Positions 10,601 through 19,761 of a stretch of 64,000 nt of DNA are shown here, piece after piece; the stretch's first letter is position 1; each line of letters opens with the position of its first letter. A program made the position numbers and the translations under genes. This DNA comes from Rhodocyclales bacterium GT-UBC. Its GTDB lineage: Bacteria > Pseudomonadota > Gammaproteobacteria > Burkholderiales > Rhodocyclaceae. The notes beneath the pieces were generated by a model. The model was not told the DNA's origin, did no database searches, and worked only from the letters and a program-made list of their open reading frames with translations. Where the stretch lies: assembly GCA_003583745.1 (NCBI GenBank), contig QXPY01000004.1, positions 62,001 through 126,000 of the forward strand, written 5' to 3'.

Positions 10601-10911
10601 CTGACCGGTTCGACCGGGTTGCGTTCCTCGATGGCCTTGAGCAGCATCGCCGCCACATGCTTGCAGTCCACGCCGGTCGAGCAAGTGCAGCCGCTGATCA
10701 GCGAAACGCTGCCGTTCTTGTGCTGCACCAGGCGGGCGATCGAGGTATAGGGTTGACGCGCCGAGCCGGGGACGATGGCGCGGACGCGTTCGTCCTCGAC
10801 GTCGAGTTCCTGGACCAGATCGACGTAGGGTCGGCCTTTGGCGACTTCGGCTTCGCCGAGCCAGGCGACGACGTCTTCTTCGCTGTAGGTGGTCAGGGTG
10901 ACGGCCGACAT
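7633..10911 (-). CDS. SWIM zinc-finger SNF2-family helicase (HepA/RapA-like ATPase)
   Basis: A 1092-residue Swi2/Snf2 ATPase. Near residue 75 is a SWIM motif ([11 protein letters not shown]). A long central region of unknown function follows. The SF2 core in the C-terminal half contains [42 protein letters not shown], and the helicase C part with [26 protein letters not shown] and DRAHRLGQ. Such proteins translocate on double-stranded DNA and remodel protein-DNA complexes; the bacterial SWIM-SNF2 role is not well known. It starts ten bases after ubiB on the same strand, so the two are probably co-transcribed, though no shared function is evident. Confidence 0.92.
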   Translation of the reverse strand: [1092 protein letters not shown]

Positions 10912-10921
10912 GCTGCGTCGT

Positions 10922-12442
10922 TCAGCAGACCAGGAGCGCGGTCAGGCACGCCAGCAGCAGGGCGATGACGGCCAGCCAGCGATTCTGCCGGTTCTGGGCG
11001 GCAATCAGGCGTTCGAGCTGGGGTTGCAGGTCGGCTTTGGGCGGCTGCGCCAAGGCCTGGTGCACGAGGCGTGGCAATTGCGGCAGGCTGCGTGCCAGGT
11101 AGGGGGCTTCCTGCTTGAAGGTCTTGACCAGGCCGCGCCAGCCGATCTGCTCGCTCATCCAGCGTTCAAGGAAGGGCTTGGCAGTCTTCCACAGGTCGAG
11201 TTCGGGGTCGAGTTGGCGGCCGAGGCCTTCGATGTTGAGCAGGGTCTTCTGCAGCATCACCAGCTGCGGCTGGATTTCGACATTGAAGCGACGCGAGGTC
11301 TGGAACAGGCGCAGCAGCACCTTGCCGAAGGAGATGTCCTTGAGCGGCCGGTCGAAGATCGGCTCGCAGACGGCGCGGATGGCCGCCTCGAATTCGTCGA
11401 CGCGGGTGTCCTTGGGCGCCCAGCCGGATTCGATGTGAGCTTCGGCGACGCGCTTGTAGTCGCGGCGGAAGAAGGCGAGGAAATTCTGCGCCAGGTAGTT
11501 TTTGTCGGAATCGGTCAGCGTGCCGACGATGCCGAAATCGAGTGCGATGTAGCGGCCGTCGGCATGGATGAAGATATTGCCGGGGTGCATGTCGGCGTGG
11601 AAGAAGCCGTCGCGGAAAACCTGGGTGAAGAAAATTTCGACGCCGGCAGCGGAGAGCTTGGTGAGATCGATGCCGTCGGCGCGCAGCTTGTCGATCTGCG
11701 AGATCGGCGTGCCGTGCATGCGCTCCATGACCATCACTGTCGAGGTGCAATGGTCCCAATGCACTTCCGGGACGATGAGCAAGGTGGAGTCGGTGAAATT
11801 GCGGCGCAATTGCGAAGCATTGGCGGCTTCGCGCATCAGGTCGAGTTCGTCGCGCAGGTATTTGGCGAATTCGGCGACCACCTCGCGCGGCTTCAGGCGC
11901 TTGCCGTCCGACCAGAGCTTTTCGAGGAGCAGCGCGAAGCTGTCCATCAGCGCCAGATCGTGCTCGATGACCGACAGCATGTTGGGGCGCAGGATCTTGA
12001 CGGCGACCTCATGGCCGCCGTCCTCTTCCTTGAGGCGGGCGAAATGCACCTGGGCGATCGAGGCGGAAGCGACCGGTACCGGGTCGAATTGGGCAAAGAC
12101 TTCGCTGGCCGGGCGGCCGTAGGCTTTTTCGATTTCGCTCAGGGCCAGTTCCGAGCCGAAAGGCGGAACACGATCCTGCAGGCGTGCCAGTTCGTCGGCG
12201 ATGTCGGGCGGCATCAGGTCGCGCCGCGTCGAAAGCACCTGGCCGAACTTGACGAAGATCGGCCCGAGCGCTTCCAGGGCCAGGCGCAGCCGGACGGCGC
12301 GTGGCGTCGACAGGTCGCGCCAGAATTGCAGCGCGTTGGCGAGGCGCACCAGGCGGCCGCTGGGCTCGTGTTCGAGCACCATCTCGTCCAGTCCGAAACG
12401 GCTGGCGACCGAGGCAATCTTGAGCAGGCGAAGGAGGCGCAT
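10922..12442 (-). CDS. ubiB: UbiB-family atypical kinase/ATPase, ubiquinone biosynthesis
   Basis: ABC1/COQ8-type atypical kinase needed for ubiquinone synthesis, membrane-anchored at its C-terminus. Start chosen at ATG 12442 (506 residues, typical length); the upstream in-frame extension is low-quality sequence. It has the UbiB hallmark [17 protein letters not shown] near residue 55, the invariant Lys region [11 protein letters not shown], the catalytic part [18 protein letters not shown] in place of the usual DFG, and a hydrophobic C-terminal anchor ([17 protein letters not shown]). No ubiE or ubiJ is adjacent. It is divergent from the diguanylate cyclase gene, with about 215 bp between them holding both promoters. 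Confidence 0.92.
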   Translation of the reverse strand: MRLLRLLKIASVASRFGLDEMVLEHEPSGRLVRLANALQFWRDLSTPRAVRLRLALEALGPIFVKFGQVLSTRRDLMPPDIADELARLQDRVPPFGSELALSEIEKAYGRPASEVFAQFDPVPVASASIAQVHFARLKEEDGGHEVAVKILRPNMLSVIEHDLALMDSFALLLEKLWSDGKRLKPREVVAEFAKYLRDELDLMREAANASQLRRNFTDSTLLIVPEVHWDHCTSTVMVMERMHGTPISQIDKLRADGIDLTKLSAAGVEIFFTQVFRDGFFHADMHPGNIFIHADGRYIALDFGIVGTLTDSDKNYLAQNFLAFFRRDYKRVAEAHIESGWAPKDTRVDEFEAAIRAVCEPIFDRPLKDISFGKVLLRLFQTSRRFNVEIQPQLVMLQKTLLNIEGLGRQLDPELDLWKTAKPFLERWMSEQIGWRGLVKTFKQEAPYLARSLPQLPRLVHQALAQPPKADLQPQLERLIAAQNRQNRWLAVIALLLACLTALLVC

Positions 12443-12657
12443 GGCGACGGGGGGACCGGGGCGGGCAAAAAAGCTAAACGAGCATGTTAACACGTGGTCG
12501 CTCGTCGTGTGCCCGTTTTGCCGCGGTCGAGCCGATGTCCGACGCGAGTCAGCATGTTGCGCTAGCGTGTCGCCTGCTGATCGATGCCTTAGGATAAACT
12601 GCGACGACAGGGATGTGCCCTGCCGCCCAGTCGGATAAGAATTTCCCGAGCCTTGCC

Positions 12658-14178
12658 ATGAACGAATTAAAACAACCGTCGGAGATTGCACGGGAAGCGC
12701 TCAAGTTGCTGGCGATGCGACATCTGCCGCCGACGCCGGCCAATTTTCAGGCTTGTTACAACGAAATCGCGCAGTTGCCCAATGTGGCGCAATTTCCCGA
12801 GTCGCCGCTGCGCCAGATCGCGGCCGGCCTCAAAGCCCGCGATGATGCACAGTTGCGGCATCTGGAAAATCTCGATGCCGCCATCGGTCGGCGTAGCTGG
12901 CATGGCGTTCAGGAGGCCTTGCTCGGCTTCATCGCGGCGGCGGCGAAGCCGCGCGAGTGCATCGAGGTCAATGTTGCGGCGCCGGCTTTGCCAGGTGAGT
13001 TCGCCAGTCGTCTGGCCAGCTTCGTTGAAAGCGTCCTGCCCGCCCTGGGTGAGGAAAATGAGCGGTTGGGCGAACTTTCCGCCGCCTTGTTGCAGGTCTT
13101 GCGCCAGCCAGTGGTGGATGTCGAGGCGGCGCTCGGAATCTTGAAGGGGCTTAGTCACCAGGCGACGTTTGCGGCCGAGGAGCAGGTCGAGATCAAGGCT
13201 TCGCTGTTGAACCTGCTGCATTTGATCATCGAGAACATCGGTGAGCTCAGTCTCGACGACAGCTGGCTCAAGGGGCAGGTCGACGGTTTGCTGGCGGCAG
13301 TTTCGCCGCCACTCACCCTGCGTCATCTCGATGAAATGGAGCGGCGTCTGCGCGATGTGATGATCAAGCAGAGCGAGGCGAAGAATCGTTCGATCGAGGC
13401 GCAGGAGGAAATGCGCCAGATGCTGGCTGCCTTCATCGAGCGCCTGGCGACGATCAACGAATCGAGTGCGCATTTTCAGGGGCAGATCGAGGACAGCACG
13501 CGCAAGATCGAGAAAATCAGCCGCCTCGAGGATCTGGCGCCGCTGCTGCGCGAAGTGGTCGATGCGACGCGGGCGATGGCCGAGGAAACCTCGCTTTCGC
13601 GTCAGCAACTGGAGGCCTTGCAGGACAAGGTGTTGAAGACCGAGGCCGAACTCGTGCAGCTGCATCTTGAACTCGACAATGCCAGTGCGCTGGCCCGCCA
13701 CGACCCGCTGACCGATGCGCTCAACCGCAAGGGGCTGGACGAAGCGCTGGCGCGCGAGATCGCCACCTATCGCCGCAAGGACACGCCACTCTCCTTGTGT
13801 CTGCTCGATATCGATAATTTCAAGCGCCTCAACGACCGTCTCGGGCACGAAGCCGGCGATGCGGCACTGGTGCATCTGGCCGATGTCGCCCGCCGCTGCA
13901 TGCGGCCGACCGATACCCTGGCGCGCTATGGCGGGGAGGAGTTCGTCATCCTGATGCCGGACACCACGCTGGAAAATGGCATGGAGGCGATGACGCGCTT
14001 GCAGCGCGAGCTGACCAAGGCCTTCTTCCTGTCCGGCAAGGAAAAGGTGCTGATCACCTTCAGTGCCGGGGTTGCCCAGCTAGGGCCGGAGGAGTCGGGC
14101 GGCGATGCGATCAAGCGGGCCGACCAGGCGATGTACCTGGCCAAGCGGGCTGGCAAGAACCGGGTGATGAGCGCCTGA
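12658..14178 (+). CDS. Diguanylate cyclase with N-terminal sensory/coiled-coil region
   Basis: Makes cyclic di-GMP from two GTP. The GGDEF domain occupies the last 165 residues, with an intact GGEEF signature at residues 425-429, the metal-binding region [22 protein letters not shown] and a C-terminal [11 protein letters not shown]. An RxxD inhibitory site is not evident before GGEEF. The N-terminal 380 residues are helical and contain a long coiled coil (about 250-355); the first 40 residues ([22 protein letters not shown]) match a region common in betaproteobacterial GGDEF proteins. Start at ATG 12658 is preferred over 12613 because of that conserved beginning. No membrane helix is seen. 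Confidence 0.9.
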   Translation: MNELKQPSEIAREALKLLAMRHLPPTPANFQACYNEIAQLPNVAQFPESPLRQIAAGLKARDDAQLRHLENLDAAIGRRSWHGVQEALLGFIAAAAKPRECIEVNVAAPALPGEFASRLASFVESVLPALGEENERLGELSAALLQVLRQPVVDVEAALGILKGLSHQATFAAEEQVEIKASLLNLLHLIIENIGELSLDDSWLKGQVDGLLAAVSPPLTLRHLDEMERRLRDVMIKQSEAKNRSIEAQEEMRQMLAAFIERLATINESSAHFQGQIEDSTRKIEKISRLEDLAPLLREVVDATRAMAEETSLSRQQLEALQDKVLKTEAELVQLHLELDNASALARHDPLTDALNRKGLDEALAREIATYRRKDTPLSLCLLDIDNFKRLNDRLGHEAGDAALVHLADVARRCMRPTDTLARYGGEEFVILMPDTTLENGMEAMTRLQRELTKAFFLSGKEKVLITFSAGVAQLGPEESGGDAIKRADQAMYLAKRAGKNRVMSA

Positions 14179-14188
14179 GTCTTCCGAT

Positions 14189-14689
14189 ATGACGCGAATC
14201 CAGGGCTTTCCTCCTGTCGCGGCGCCAGGGGTGCGCTGCCTGATCCTGGGCAGCATGCCGGGGCTGGCATCCTTGCAGGCGAATTGCTACTACGCGCATC
14301 CGCGCAATGCCTTCTGGTCGATCATGGGCGATCTGCTCGGCGCCGGTCCCGAACTGCCCTATGCGGCACGTCTGGACAAATTGGTTGCCGCCGGAATTGC
14401 GCTATGGGATGTGATCGCCGCCTGCGAGCGGCCAGGCAGCCTGGATGCGGATATTGTCGGCCAGACGGTGCTGCCCAACGATTTCGTGAGTTTCCTGGCG
14501 CTCTACCCCGGGATCGAGCGCATCTATTTCAACGGTGCTGCCGCCGAGCAGGCTTTTCGCCGCCATGTCCTGCCGCGCCTGGTCGATCGGCCGCTCCGGC
14601 TGCACCGCCTGCCGTCAACCAGCCCGGCGCATGCGGCGCGCAGTTACGCCGACAAACTGGCTGCCTGGTCGATCATCGTCGCCCAATAA
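14189..14689 (+). CDS. DNA-deoxyinosine glycosylase (UDG superfamily, HDG type)
   Basis: Base-excision repair glycosylase of 166 residues predicted to remove hypoxanthine (deaminated adenine) from DNA. Visible motifs are LILGSMPGLASLQ near residue 20 and YYAHPRNAFW near residue 40, which distinguish the UDG family 6/HDG group from Mug and UdgA, and a C-terminal LPSTSPAHA loop that corresponds to the HPSP loop of UDGs. It starts ten bases after the cyclase stop, so it may be read through from that gene; argS follows after 52 bases. Confidence 0.85.
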   Translation: MTRIQGFPPVAAPGVRCLILGSMPGLASLQANCYYAHPRNAFWSIMGDLLGAGPELPYAARLDKLVAAGIALWDVIAACERPGSLDADIVGQTVLPNDFVSFLALYPGIERIYFNGAAAEQAFRRHVLPRLVDRPLRLHRLPSTSPAHAARSYADKLAAWSIIVAQ

Positions 14690-14741
14690 TCAGGCAGTGG
14701 CAGCGTATAATCGCGCTCTTGAAAATTTTAGCCGCACACTC

Positions 14742-16520
14742 ATGGCCCAAGACGTTAAATCCCAAGACGCCAAGTCCCAACTCGCCGCACTGCTGCAGCA
14801 GGCCCTGTCCGGCGTCGCGCCGGACGCTGCCGAGACCCCGATTCATCTCGAACGCCCGCGTGATCCGACGCATGGCGATTTCGCCACCAACCTGGCCATG
14901 CAACTGGCCAAGGCACTGAAAAGGAATCCGCGCGACATCGCGCAGCAACTGCTCGCAGCCCTGCCGGCTTCGGCTCTGGTCAGCAAGGCGGAAATCGCCG
15001 GTGCCGGCTTCATCAATTTCACGCTCGATGCCGGCGCCAAGACCGGCGTCGTCAAGGCCGTGCTGGCCGAGGGCGCCAATTTCGGTCGCTCCACCCAGGG
15101 CGGCTGGCAGAAGGTCCAGGTCGAGTTCGTCTCGGCCAACCCGACCGGCCCGCTGCACGTCGGCCACGGCCGCGGTGCCGCCTATGGCGCCTCACTGTCC
15201 AGCCTGCTGACCTTCGCCGGCTGGGATGTCACCCGCGAGTATTACGTCAATGACGCCGGTCGTCAGATGGATATCCTCGGCCTGTCCACCTGGCTGCGTT
15301 ATCTCGACCAACATGGCGTGGTCGTGCCTTTCCCGCCCAATGCCTACCAGGGCGATTACGTGCGCGAGATGGCGGCGCAGCTCAGGAACGCGCATGGCGA
15401 CAAATACCTGCGCACCGCCGATGCCGTGCTGGCCGGCACGCCGGGTCTGCCGGAAGCCGGGCGGGCCGATGACGAAGCCAAGCAGCAGCGCGAACTGCAT
15501 CTCGATGCCTTGATCGCCCGTGCCAAGGAGCTGCTCGGCCCTGACTGGGAGTACGTGCATCAGCATGCGCTGAATGAGCAGTTGGCCGATTGCCGCGACG
15601 ATCTCAAGGAATTCGGCGTCGAATTCGAAGTCTGGTATTCCGAGAAGGCGCTTTACGACACCGGCCTGGTTGCCCGTTGCGTCGATCTGCTGGAAAAGAA
15701 GGGGCATCTCTACGTCCAGAACGGTGCCCGCTGGTTCAAGTCGACGGCTTTCGGCGACGAGAAGGACCGCGTCGTGCAGCGCGAAAACGGCTTGTATACC
15801 TACTTCGCTTCCGATATCGCCTACCACCTCAACAAGTTCGAGCGCGGTTTCGACAAGGTCATCAACATCTGGGGCGCCGACCACCACGGGTACATCCCGC
15901 GCGTTACCGGCGCGATCAAGGCGCTGGAGCTCGATTCCGACAAGCTGCAGGTGGCGCTGGTCCAGTTCGCGGTGCTCTACCGCAACGGCCAGAAAGCCTC
16001 GATGTCCACCCGTTCCGGCGAGTTCGTGACGCTGCGCGAATTGCGCAAGGAAGTCGGCAACGACGCCTGCCGCTTCTTCTACGCGCTGCGCAAATCGGAT
16101 CAACACCTCGATTTCGACCTCGATCTGGCGAAGAGCCAGACCAACGAGAACCCGGTCTACTACATCCAGTACGCGCATGCCCGCATCTGTTCGGTGGTCA
16201 ATCAGTGGGGCGGCAATGTCGCCGAGCTGGGCGATGCCAACCTGGCGCTGCTCAATAGCCCGCGCGAACTGGCCATCGCCAGCAAGCTGACCGAATTTCG
16301 CGATGTCATCGAAGCGGCGGCCCGCGACCTGGCACCGCACATGATCGCCTTCTATCTGAAGGATCTGGCCGGCGAGTTCCATGGCTGGTACAACGCCGAG
16401 CGCATGCTGGTCGACGATGTGGCGCTGCGTGAAGCCCGTGTGGCGCTGGCCACCGCCATCCGTCAGGTGATCCGCAACGGCTTGGCCATCCTGGGTGTCA
16501 GCTGCCCCGAATCGATGTAA
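14742..16520 (+). CDS. argS: Arginyl-tRNA synthetase
   Basis: Class I synthetase charging tRNA-Arg. It is 592 residues from ATG 14742. The ArgRS additional N-terminal domain comes first, followed by the HIGH-equivalent HVGHGRGAAYGASL near residue 137, and the KMSKS-equivalent region reads KASMSTRSGEFVTL, as in many ArgRS that lack a canonical KMSKS lysine pattern. The C-terminal DALR anticodon-binding domain is present and ends GLAILGVSCPESM. The in-frame open region upstream to 14535 runs over the glycosylase gene and is not coding. The SPOR gene follows after 12 bases. Confidence 0.97.
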   Translation: MAQDVKSQDAKSQLAALLQQALSGVAPDAAETPIHLERPRDPTHGDFATNLAMQLAKALKRNPRDIAQQLLAALPASALVSKAEIAGAGFINFTLDAGAKTGVVKAVLAEGANFGRSTQGGWQKVQVEFVSANPTGPLHVGHGRGAAYGASLSSLLTFAGWDVTREYYVNDAGRQMDILGLSTWLRYLDQHGVVVPFPPNAYQGDYVREMAAQLRNAHGDKYLRTADAVLAGTPGLPEAGRADDEAKQQRELHLDALIARAKELLGPDWEYVHQHALNEQLADCRDDLKEFGVEFEVWYSEKALYDTGLVARCVDLLEKKGHLYVQNGARWFKSTAFGDEKDRVVQRENGLYTYFASDIAYHLNKFERGFDKVINIWGADHHGYIPRVTGAIKALELDSDKLQVALVQFAVLYRNGQKASMSTRSGEFVTLRELRKEVGNDACRFFYALRKSDQHLDFDLDLAKSQTNENPVYYIQYAHARICSVVNQWGGNVAELGDANLALLNSPRELAIASKLTEFRDVIEAAARDLAPHMIAFYLKDLAGEFHGWYNAERMLVDDVALREARVALATAIRQVIRNGLAILGVSCPESM

Positions 16521-16532
16521 GGAAAGCGTCCG

Positions 16533-17213
16533 ATGAGTCGCGATATGAAACCCCGCAAGAGCCAGCCGGCCAGGAAAAAATCCGGCGGCGGGACCTTGAT
16601 CGGCATGTTCATCGGTCTGGTCCTCGGTGTCGGCGTAGCGGCGGCCGTGGTCTGGTACATGAACAAGTCGCCGTTGCCCTTCGGCAACAAGGTGGCCGCA
16701 CCGGCCAAGCCGGAAACGACGCCGCTCGCCAATGCCAAGCCGGCCGCGTCGAACGGCCAGCCGGCGCAGCAGCCGGTGGCCTTGCCCGGCAAGCCGGGCG
16801 ACCCGATTCCGGAAAAGCGCTTCCAGTTCTACGACATCCTCCCCGGCAAGGCCGATGCGGTACCGGACAAGTCGGACAAGGCGGCGAAACCGGAAGCCAA
16901 GCAGGATGAGGCCAAGAAAGACGAGGCCAAAAAAGACGACAAGAAGGAAGAAAAGAAAGAAGAGCCGAAGGAGAGCAAGACCCCGCTCTTCCTGCAGGCG
17001 GGTTCCTTCAGCACGGCGCAGGATGCCGACAACCAGAAGGCCAAGCTGGCCTTCATGGGCATTGAGGCAGTGATCCAGCAGGTGATGATTCAGGACAAGA
17101 CTTTCTTCCGCGTCCGGGTCGGGCCTTACACGCGGCTCGATGATTTGAACAAAGTCCGCGTCGAACTGGCCAAGGCTGGCATCGACGCTCAACTCGCCAA
17201 AAACAAGGAGTAA
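16533..17213 (+). CDS. SPOR-domain inner-membrane protein (FtsN-like)
   Basis: Bitopic membrane protein of 226 residues: a basic cytoplasmic start (residues 1-20), one membrane helix (about 22-45, LIGMFIGLVLGVGVAAAVVW), a periplasmic linker that becomes strongly Lys/Glu/Asp-rich with repeated DEAKK units (about 115-150), and a C-terminal SPOR domain (about 150-226; FLQAGSFSTAQDADNQKAKL, FRVRVGPYTRLDDLNKVR). SPOR domains bind denuded glycan strands at the division septum. FtsN-type placement after argS and before dsbA is common in betaproteobacteria. The charged linker is of low complexity. Confidence 0.88.
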   Translation: MSRDMKPRKSQPARKKSGGGTLIGMFIGLVLGVGVAAAVVWYMNKSPLPFGNKVAAPAKPETTPLANAKPAASNGQPAQQPVALPGKPGDPIPEKRFQFYDILPGKADAVPDKSDKAAKPEAKQDEAKKDEAKKDDKKEEKKEEPKESKTPLFLQAGSFSTAQDADNQKAKLAFMGIEAVIQQVMIQDKTFFRVRVGPYTRLDDLNKVRVELAKAGIDAQLAKNKE

Positions 17214-17216
17214 CGC

Positions 17217-17864
17217 ATGAAGTTCGCTCGTCGCAGTTTCGTTGCAGCGCTGTTTGCCCTCGGGGCGGCCATGGCCTTGCCGGTTTCCGCCCAGGTGTCG
17301 GGCCGGGATTACACCGCGATCATGCCGGTCCAGCCGACCGACGACCCGGCCAAGATCGAGGTGCTCGAGTTCTTCAGCTACGGCTGCCCGCATTGCAATG
17401 ATTTCAATCCCTTGCTGTCGGCCTGGGTGGCCAAGCAGCAGGGCGATGTCGTGGTCAAGAAGGTGCCGGTCACCTTCGGTCGCGCCGCCTGGACCAATAT
17501 CGCCAAATTGTTCTACACGCTCGAAGTGACCGGCGATGCAGTTCGTCTGGAAAGCGATATTTTCAAGGCGATTCATGTCGAGCGGGCCAATTTGTTCGAT
17601 GAGAAGAGCATGCTGGATTGGGTAGTCAAGAAAGGCGTCGATGGCAAGAAGTTCAGCGACACCTACAACTCCTTCGGCGTCAACAGCAAGGTCAAGCGGG
17701 CCGAGCAAATGGCCCAGGCTTTCAAGATCACCGGTGTTCCGGCGCTCGCCGTGGAGGGACGTTTCCTGGTTGGCGGCAAGGATTTCAACGACGCGCTGGC
17801 CATTACCGACGGTCTGATCGCCAAGGTGCGCAACGAGAAGTCGGGCAAGGGCGCCAAGAAGTAA
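17217..17864 (+). CDS. dsbA: Periplasmic thiol:disulfide interchange protein DsbA
   Basis: Thioredoxin-fold oxidase that introduces disulfides into exported proteins. A signal peptide is evident (MKFARRSFVAALFALGAAM, cleavage after VSA). The active site is Cys57-Pro-His-Cys60 in FFSYGCPHCNDF, the classic DsbA CPHC, and the cis-Pro loop is ITGVPALAV near residue 178. It follows the SPOR gene by three bases, and the next gene begins with TTG immediately after the stop. DsbB is not in the window. Confidence 0.95.
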   Translation: MKFARRSFVAALFALGAAMALPVSAQVSGRDYTAIMPVQPTDDPAKIEVLEFFSYGCPHCNDFNPLLSAWVAKQQGDVVVKKVPVTFGRAAWTNIAKLFYTLEVTGDAVRLESDIFKAIHVERANLFDEKSMLDWVVKKGVDGKKFSDTYNSFGVNSKVKRAEQMAQAFKITGVPALAVEGRFLVGGKDFNDALAITDGLIAKVRNEKSGKGAKK

Positions 17865-18644
17865 TTGACCCTCAAAGTCTTCATCACGGGCGCCTCGTCG
17901 GGTATCGGCGAGGCGCTTGCCGTTTACTACGCGGAAAAGGGGGCAATCCTCGGCCTCGCCTCGCGTCGTCTGGCCTCGCTCGATGCCCTCAACCAGCGCC
18001 TGGGCGGTCGTCACGCCTGCTACGCGCTGGATGTCGCCGAGGCGCCCGCGCTGCACGCCGCGGCCGTCGACTTCATCGACCGTTTCGGCGCGCCCGATGT
18101 GGTCATCGCCAATGCCGGCGTGTCGGCCGGAACCTTGACCGAGTGCGAGGAAGATCTGGCCGTCTTTCGGCGGTTGATGGATACCAACGTGTTCGGCATG
18201 GCGGCGACTTTTGCACCTTTCATCCCGGCCATGAAGGCGGCCGGCGAGCGTCGTCCCATGCAGCGTCTGGTCGGTATCGCATCGGTCGCCGGCATTCGTG
18301 GCCTGCCCGGGGCGGAGGCCTATTCCGCCTCGAAGGCGGCGGCGATCACTTACCTGGAGAGTTTGCGCCTGGAGATGCGGCCGCACGGCATTCGGGTGGT
18401 GACCATTGCCCCGGGCTACATCGAGACGCCGATGACGGCGATCAATCCCTATCCGATGCCTTTCCTGCTGCCGGCTGCCAAGGCGGCGCCGCGTTTTGCC
18501 GCGGCCATCGAGCGTGGCGTCAGCTATGCGGTGATTCCCTGGCAGATGGGCGTCGTCGCCAAGCTCCTGCGCATTCTGCCCAACTGGCTCTACGACCGCT
18601 TGTTCGCCAGCGCGCCGCGCAAGCCGCGCGGCTTGTTAAAATAG
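17865..18644 (+). CDS. Short-chain dehydrogenase/reductase
   Basis: Classical SDR of 259 residues with a Rossmann fold. The cofactor loop TGASSGIGEA is at residues 8-17, NAG is near 85, and the catalytic Tyr153-x-x-x-Lys157 is in YSASK, with an upstream Ser in GIASVAG. The substrate is not predictable. The start is TTG at 17865, directly after the dsbA stop; no ATG or GTG fits before the glycine loop. The C-terminal part has a hydrophobic amphipathic stretch (YAVIPWQMGVVAKLLRILP), which could associate with membrane. Confidence 0.88.
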   Translation: MTLKVFITGASSGIGEALAVYYAEKGAILGLASRRLASLDALNQRLGGRHACYALDVAEAPALHAAAVDFIDRFGAPDVVIANAGVSAGTLTECEEDLAVFRRLMDTNVFGMAATFAPFIPAMKAAGERRPMQRLVGIASVAGIRGLPGAEAYSASKAAAITYLESLRLEMRPHGIRVVTIAPGYIETPMTAINPYPMPFLLPAAKAAPRFAAAIERGVSYAVIPWQMGVVAKLLRILPNWLYDRLFASAPRKPRGLLK

Positions 18645-18648
18645 CGCG

Positions 18649-18852
18649 ATGCTTGAACTGAAAATCAATGGCGAAATCCGCCAGTTCCCTGAAGCCCTGA
18701 GCGTTGCCGGCCTGATCGATCAGCTCGGTTTTAGCGGCAAACGCATCGCCGTCGAACGTAACGGCGAAATTGTCCCGAAAAGCCAGCATGCGGCGACGCA
18801 ACTGGCCTCGGGCGATCAGCTTGAAATCGTCGTCGCCGTCGGCGGCGGCTAA
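18649..18852 (+). CDS. thiS: Thiamine biosynthesis sulfur carrier protein ThiS
   Basis: Ubiquitin-like sulfur carrier of 67 residues for thiazole formation. It ends in the required Gly-Gly (VVAVGGG), which is adenylated and thiocarboxylated before passing sulfur to ThiG. The length and the FPEALSVAGLIDQL fold segment are typical. It begins four bases after the SDR stop and precedes thiG by 126 bp. No TPP riboswitch is seen upstream, so regulation appears to come from the long operon. Confidence 0.93.
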   Translation: MLELKINGEIRQFPEALSVAGLIDQLGFSGKRIAVERNGEIVPKSQHAATQLASGDQLEIVVAVGGG

Positions 18853-18978
18853 AGGCGCCAATAAAATGCCCCTGGCGTTGTTGTGCCTCCTCGCCGTACC
18901 GGTTGTACTGTCCTCGTCGGCCCGCCTAGCCAGGGCCGCTGCGCTGCATTTTTCCAGCGCCTTTAAGGAGAAAACTCC

Positions 18979-19761
18979 ATGCATCAACTGAACATCGCCG
19001 GCAAGGCGTATCGTTCCCGCTTGCTGGTCGGCACCGGCAAATACAAGGATTTCGCCGAAACCCGTGCTGCCATCGACGCGTCAGGTGCCGAGATCGTCAC
19101 CGTCGCCGTGCGTCGGGTCAATATCGGTCAGGATGCAGGTCAGCCGAACCTGCTCGATGCTGTACCGATGTCGAAATTCACCATCCTGCCCAACACCGCC
19201 GGCTGCTACACCGCCGACGATGCGGTGCGCACGCTGCGCCTGGCGCGCGAACTGCTCGACGGCCATCCGCTGTGCAAGCTGGAAGTGCTGGGCGATCCGA
19301 CCAACCTGTTCCCGAACATGCCGGAGACGCTGAAGGCGGCCGAGACGCTGGTCAAGGACGGCTTCCAGGTCATGGTCTACTGCGCCGACGACCCCATCCA
19401 GTGCAAGATGCTCGAAGAGATCGGCTGCGTCGCGGTGATGCCGCTGGCTTCGCTGATCGGTTCCGGCATGGGCATCGTCAACCCGTGGAACCTGCGCCTG
19501 ATCATCGACAACGCCAAGGTGCCGATCATTGTCGATGCCGGCGTCGGCACCGCGTCCGACGCGACCATCGCCATGGAACTGGGTTGCGACGGCGTGCTGA
19601 TGAACACCGCCATCGCCCACGCCAAGGATCCGGTGCTGATGGCTTCGGCCATGAAGAAGGGCATCGAGGCCGGGCGCGAGGCCTATCTGGCCGGCCGCAT
19701 GGCGCGCAAATACTATTCGGCCGACCCGTCGTCGCCGACCAGCGGATTGATCGGCTCATGA
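18979..19761 (+). CDS. thiG: Thiazole synthase
   Basis: TIM-barrel enzyme joining the ThiS thiocarboxylate, 1-deoxy-xylulose 5-phosphate and dehydroglycine into thiazole phosphate. Diagnostic features are [10 protein letters not shown] near residue 14, the DXP-lysine region [28 protein letters not shown], and [18 protein letters not shown]. The start has an AAGGAG ribosome site nine bases before it. The stop overlaps the trmB start by four bases (ATGA). thiC and thiE are not in this window. Confidence 0.96.
   Translation: MHQLNIAGKAYRSRLLVGTGKYKDFAETRAAIDASGAEIVTVAVRRVNIGQDAGQPNLLDAVPMSKFTILPNTAGCYTADDAVRTLRLARELLDGHPLCKLEVLGDPTNLFPNMPETLKAAETLVKDGFQVMVYCADDPIQCKMLEEIGCVAVMPLASLIGSGMGIVNPWNLRLIIDNAKVPIIVDAGVGTASDATIAMELGCDGVLMNTAIAHAKDPVLMASAMKKGIEAGREAYLAGRMARKYYSADPSSPTSGLIGS

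Noticed and set aside
7696-10968. A 1090-residue open frame on the plus strand across the SNF2 gene
   Set aside because: It is the antisense shadow of the SNF2 helicase in high-G+C DNA. The minus-strand frame has clear helicase motifs and the plus-strand product has none.
15192-18386. A 1064-residue open frame on the minus strand
   Set aside because: It runs antisense through argS, the SPOR gene, dsbA and the SDR, all of which have solid motifs. It is an artefact of codon bias.
18853-18978. A TPP riboswitch near thiS/thiG
   Set aside because: I looked for the THI-box core in the thiS-thiG gap and upstream of thiS and did not see it.
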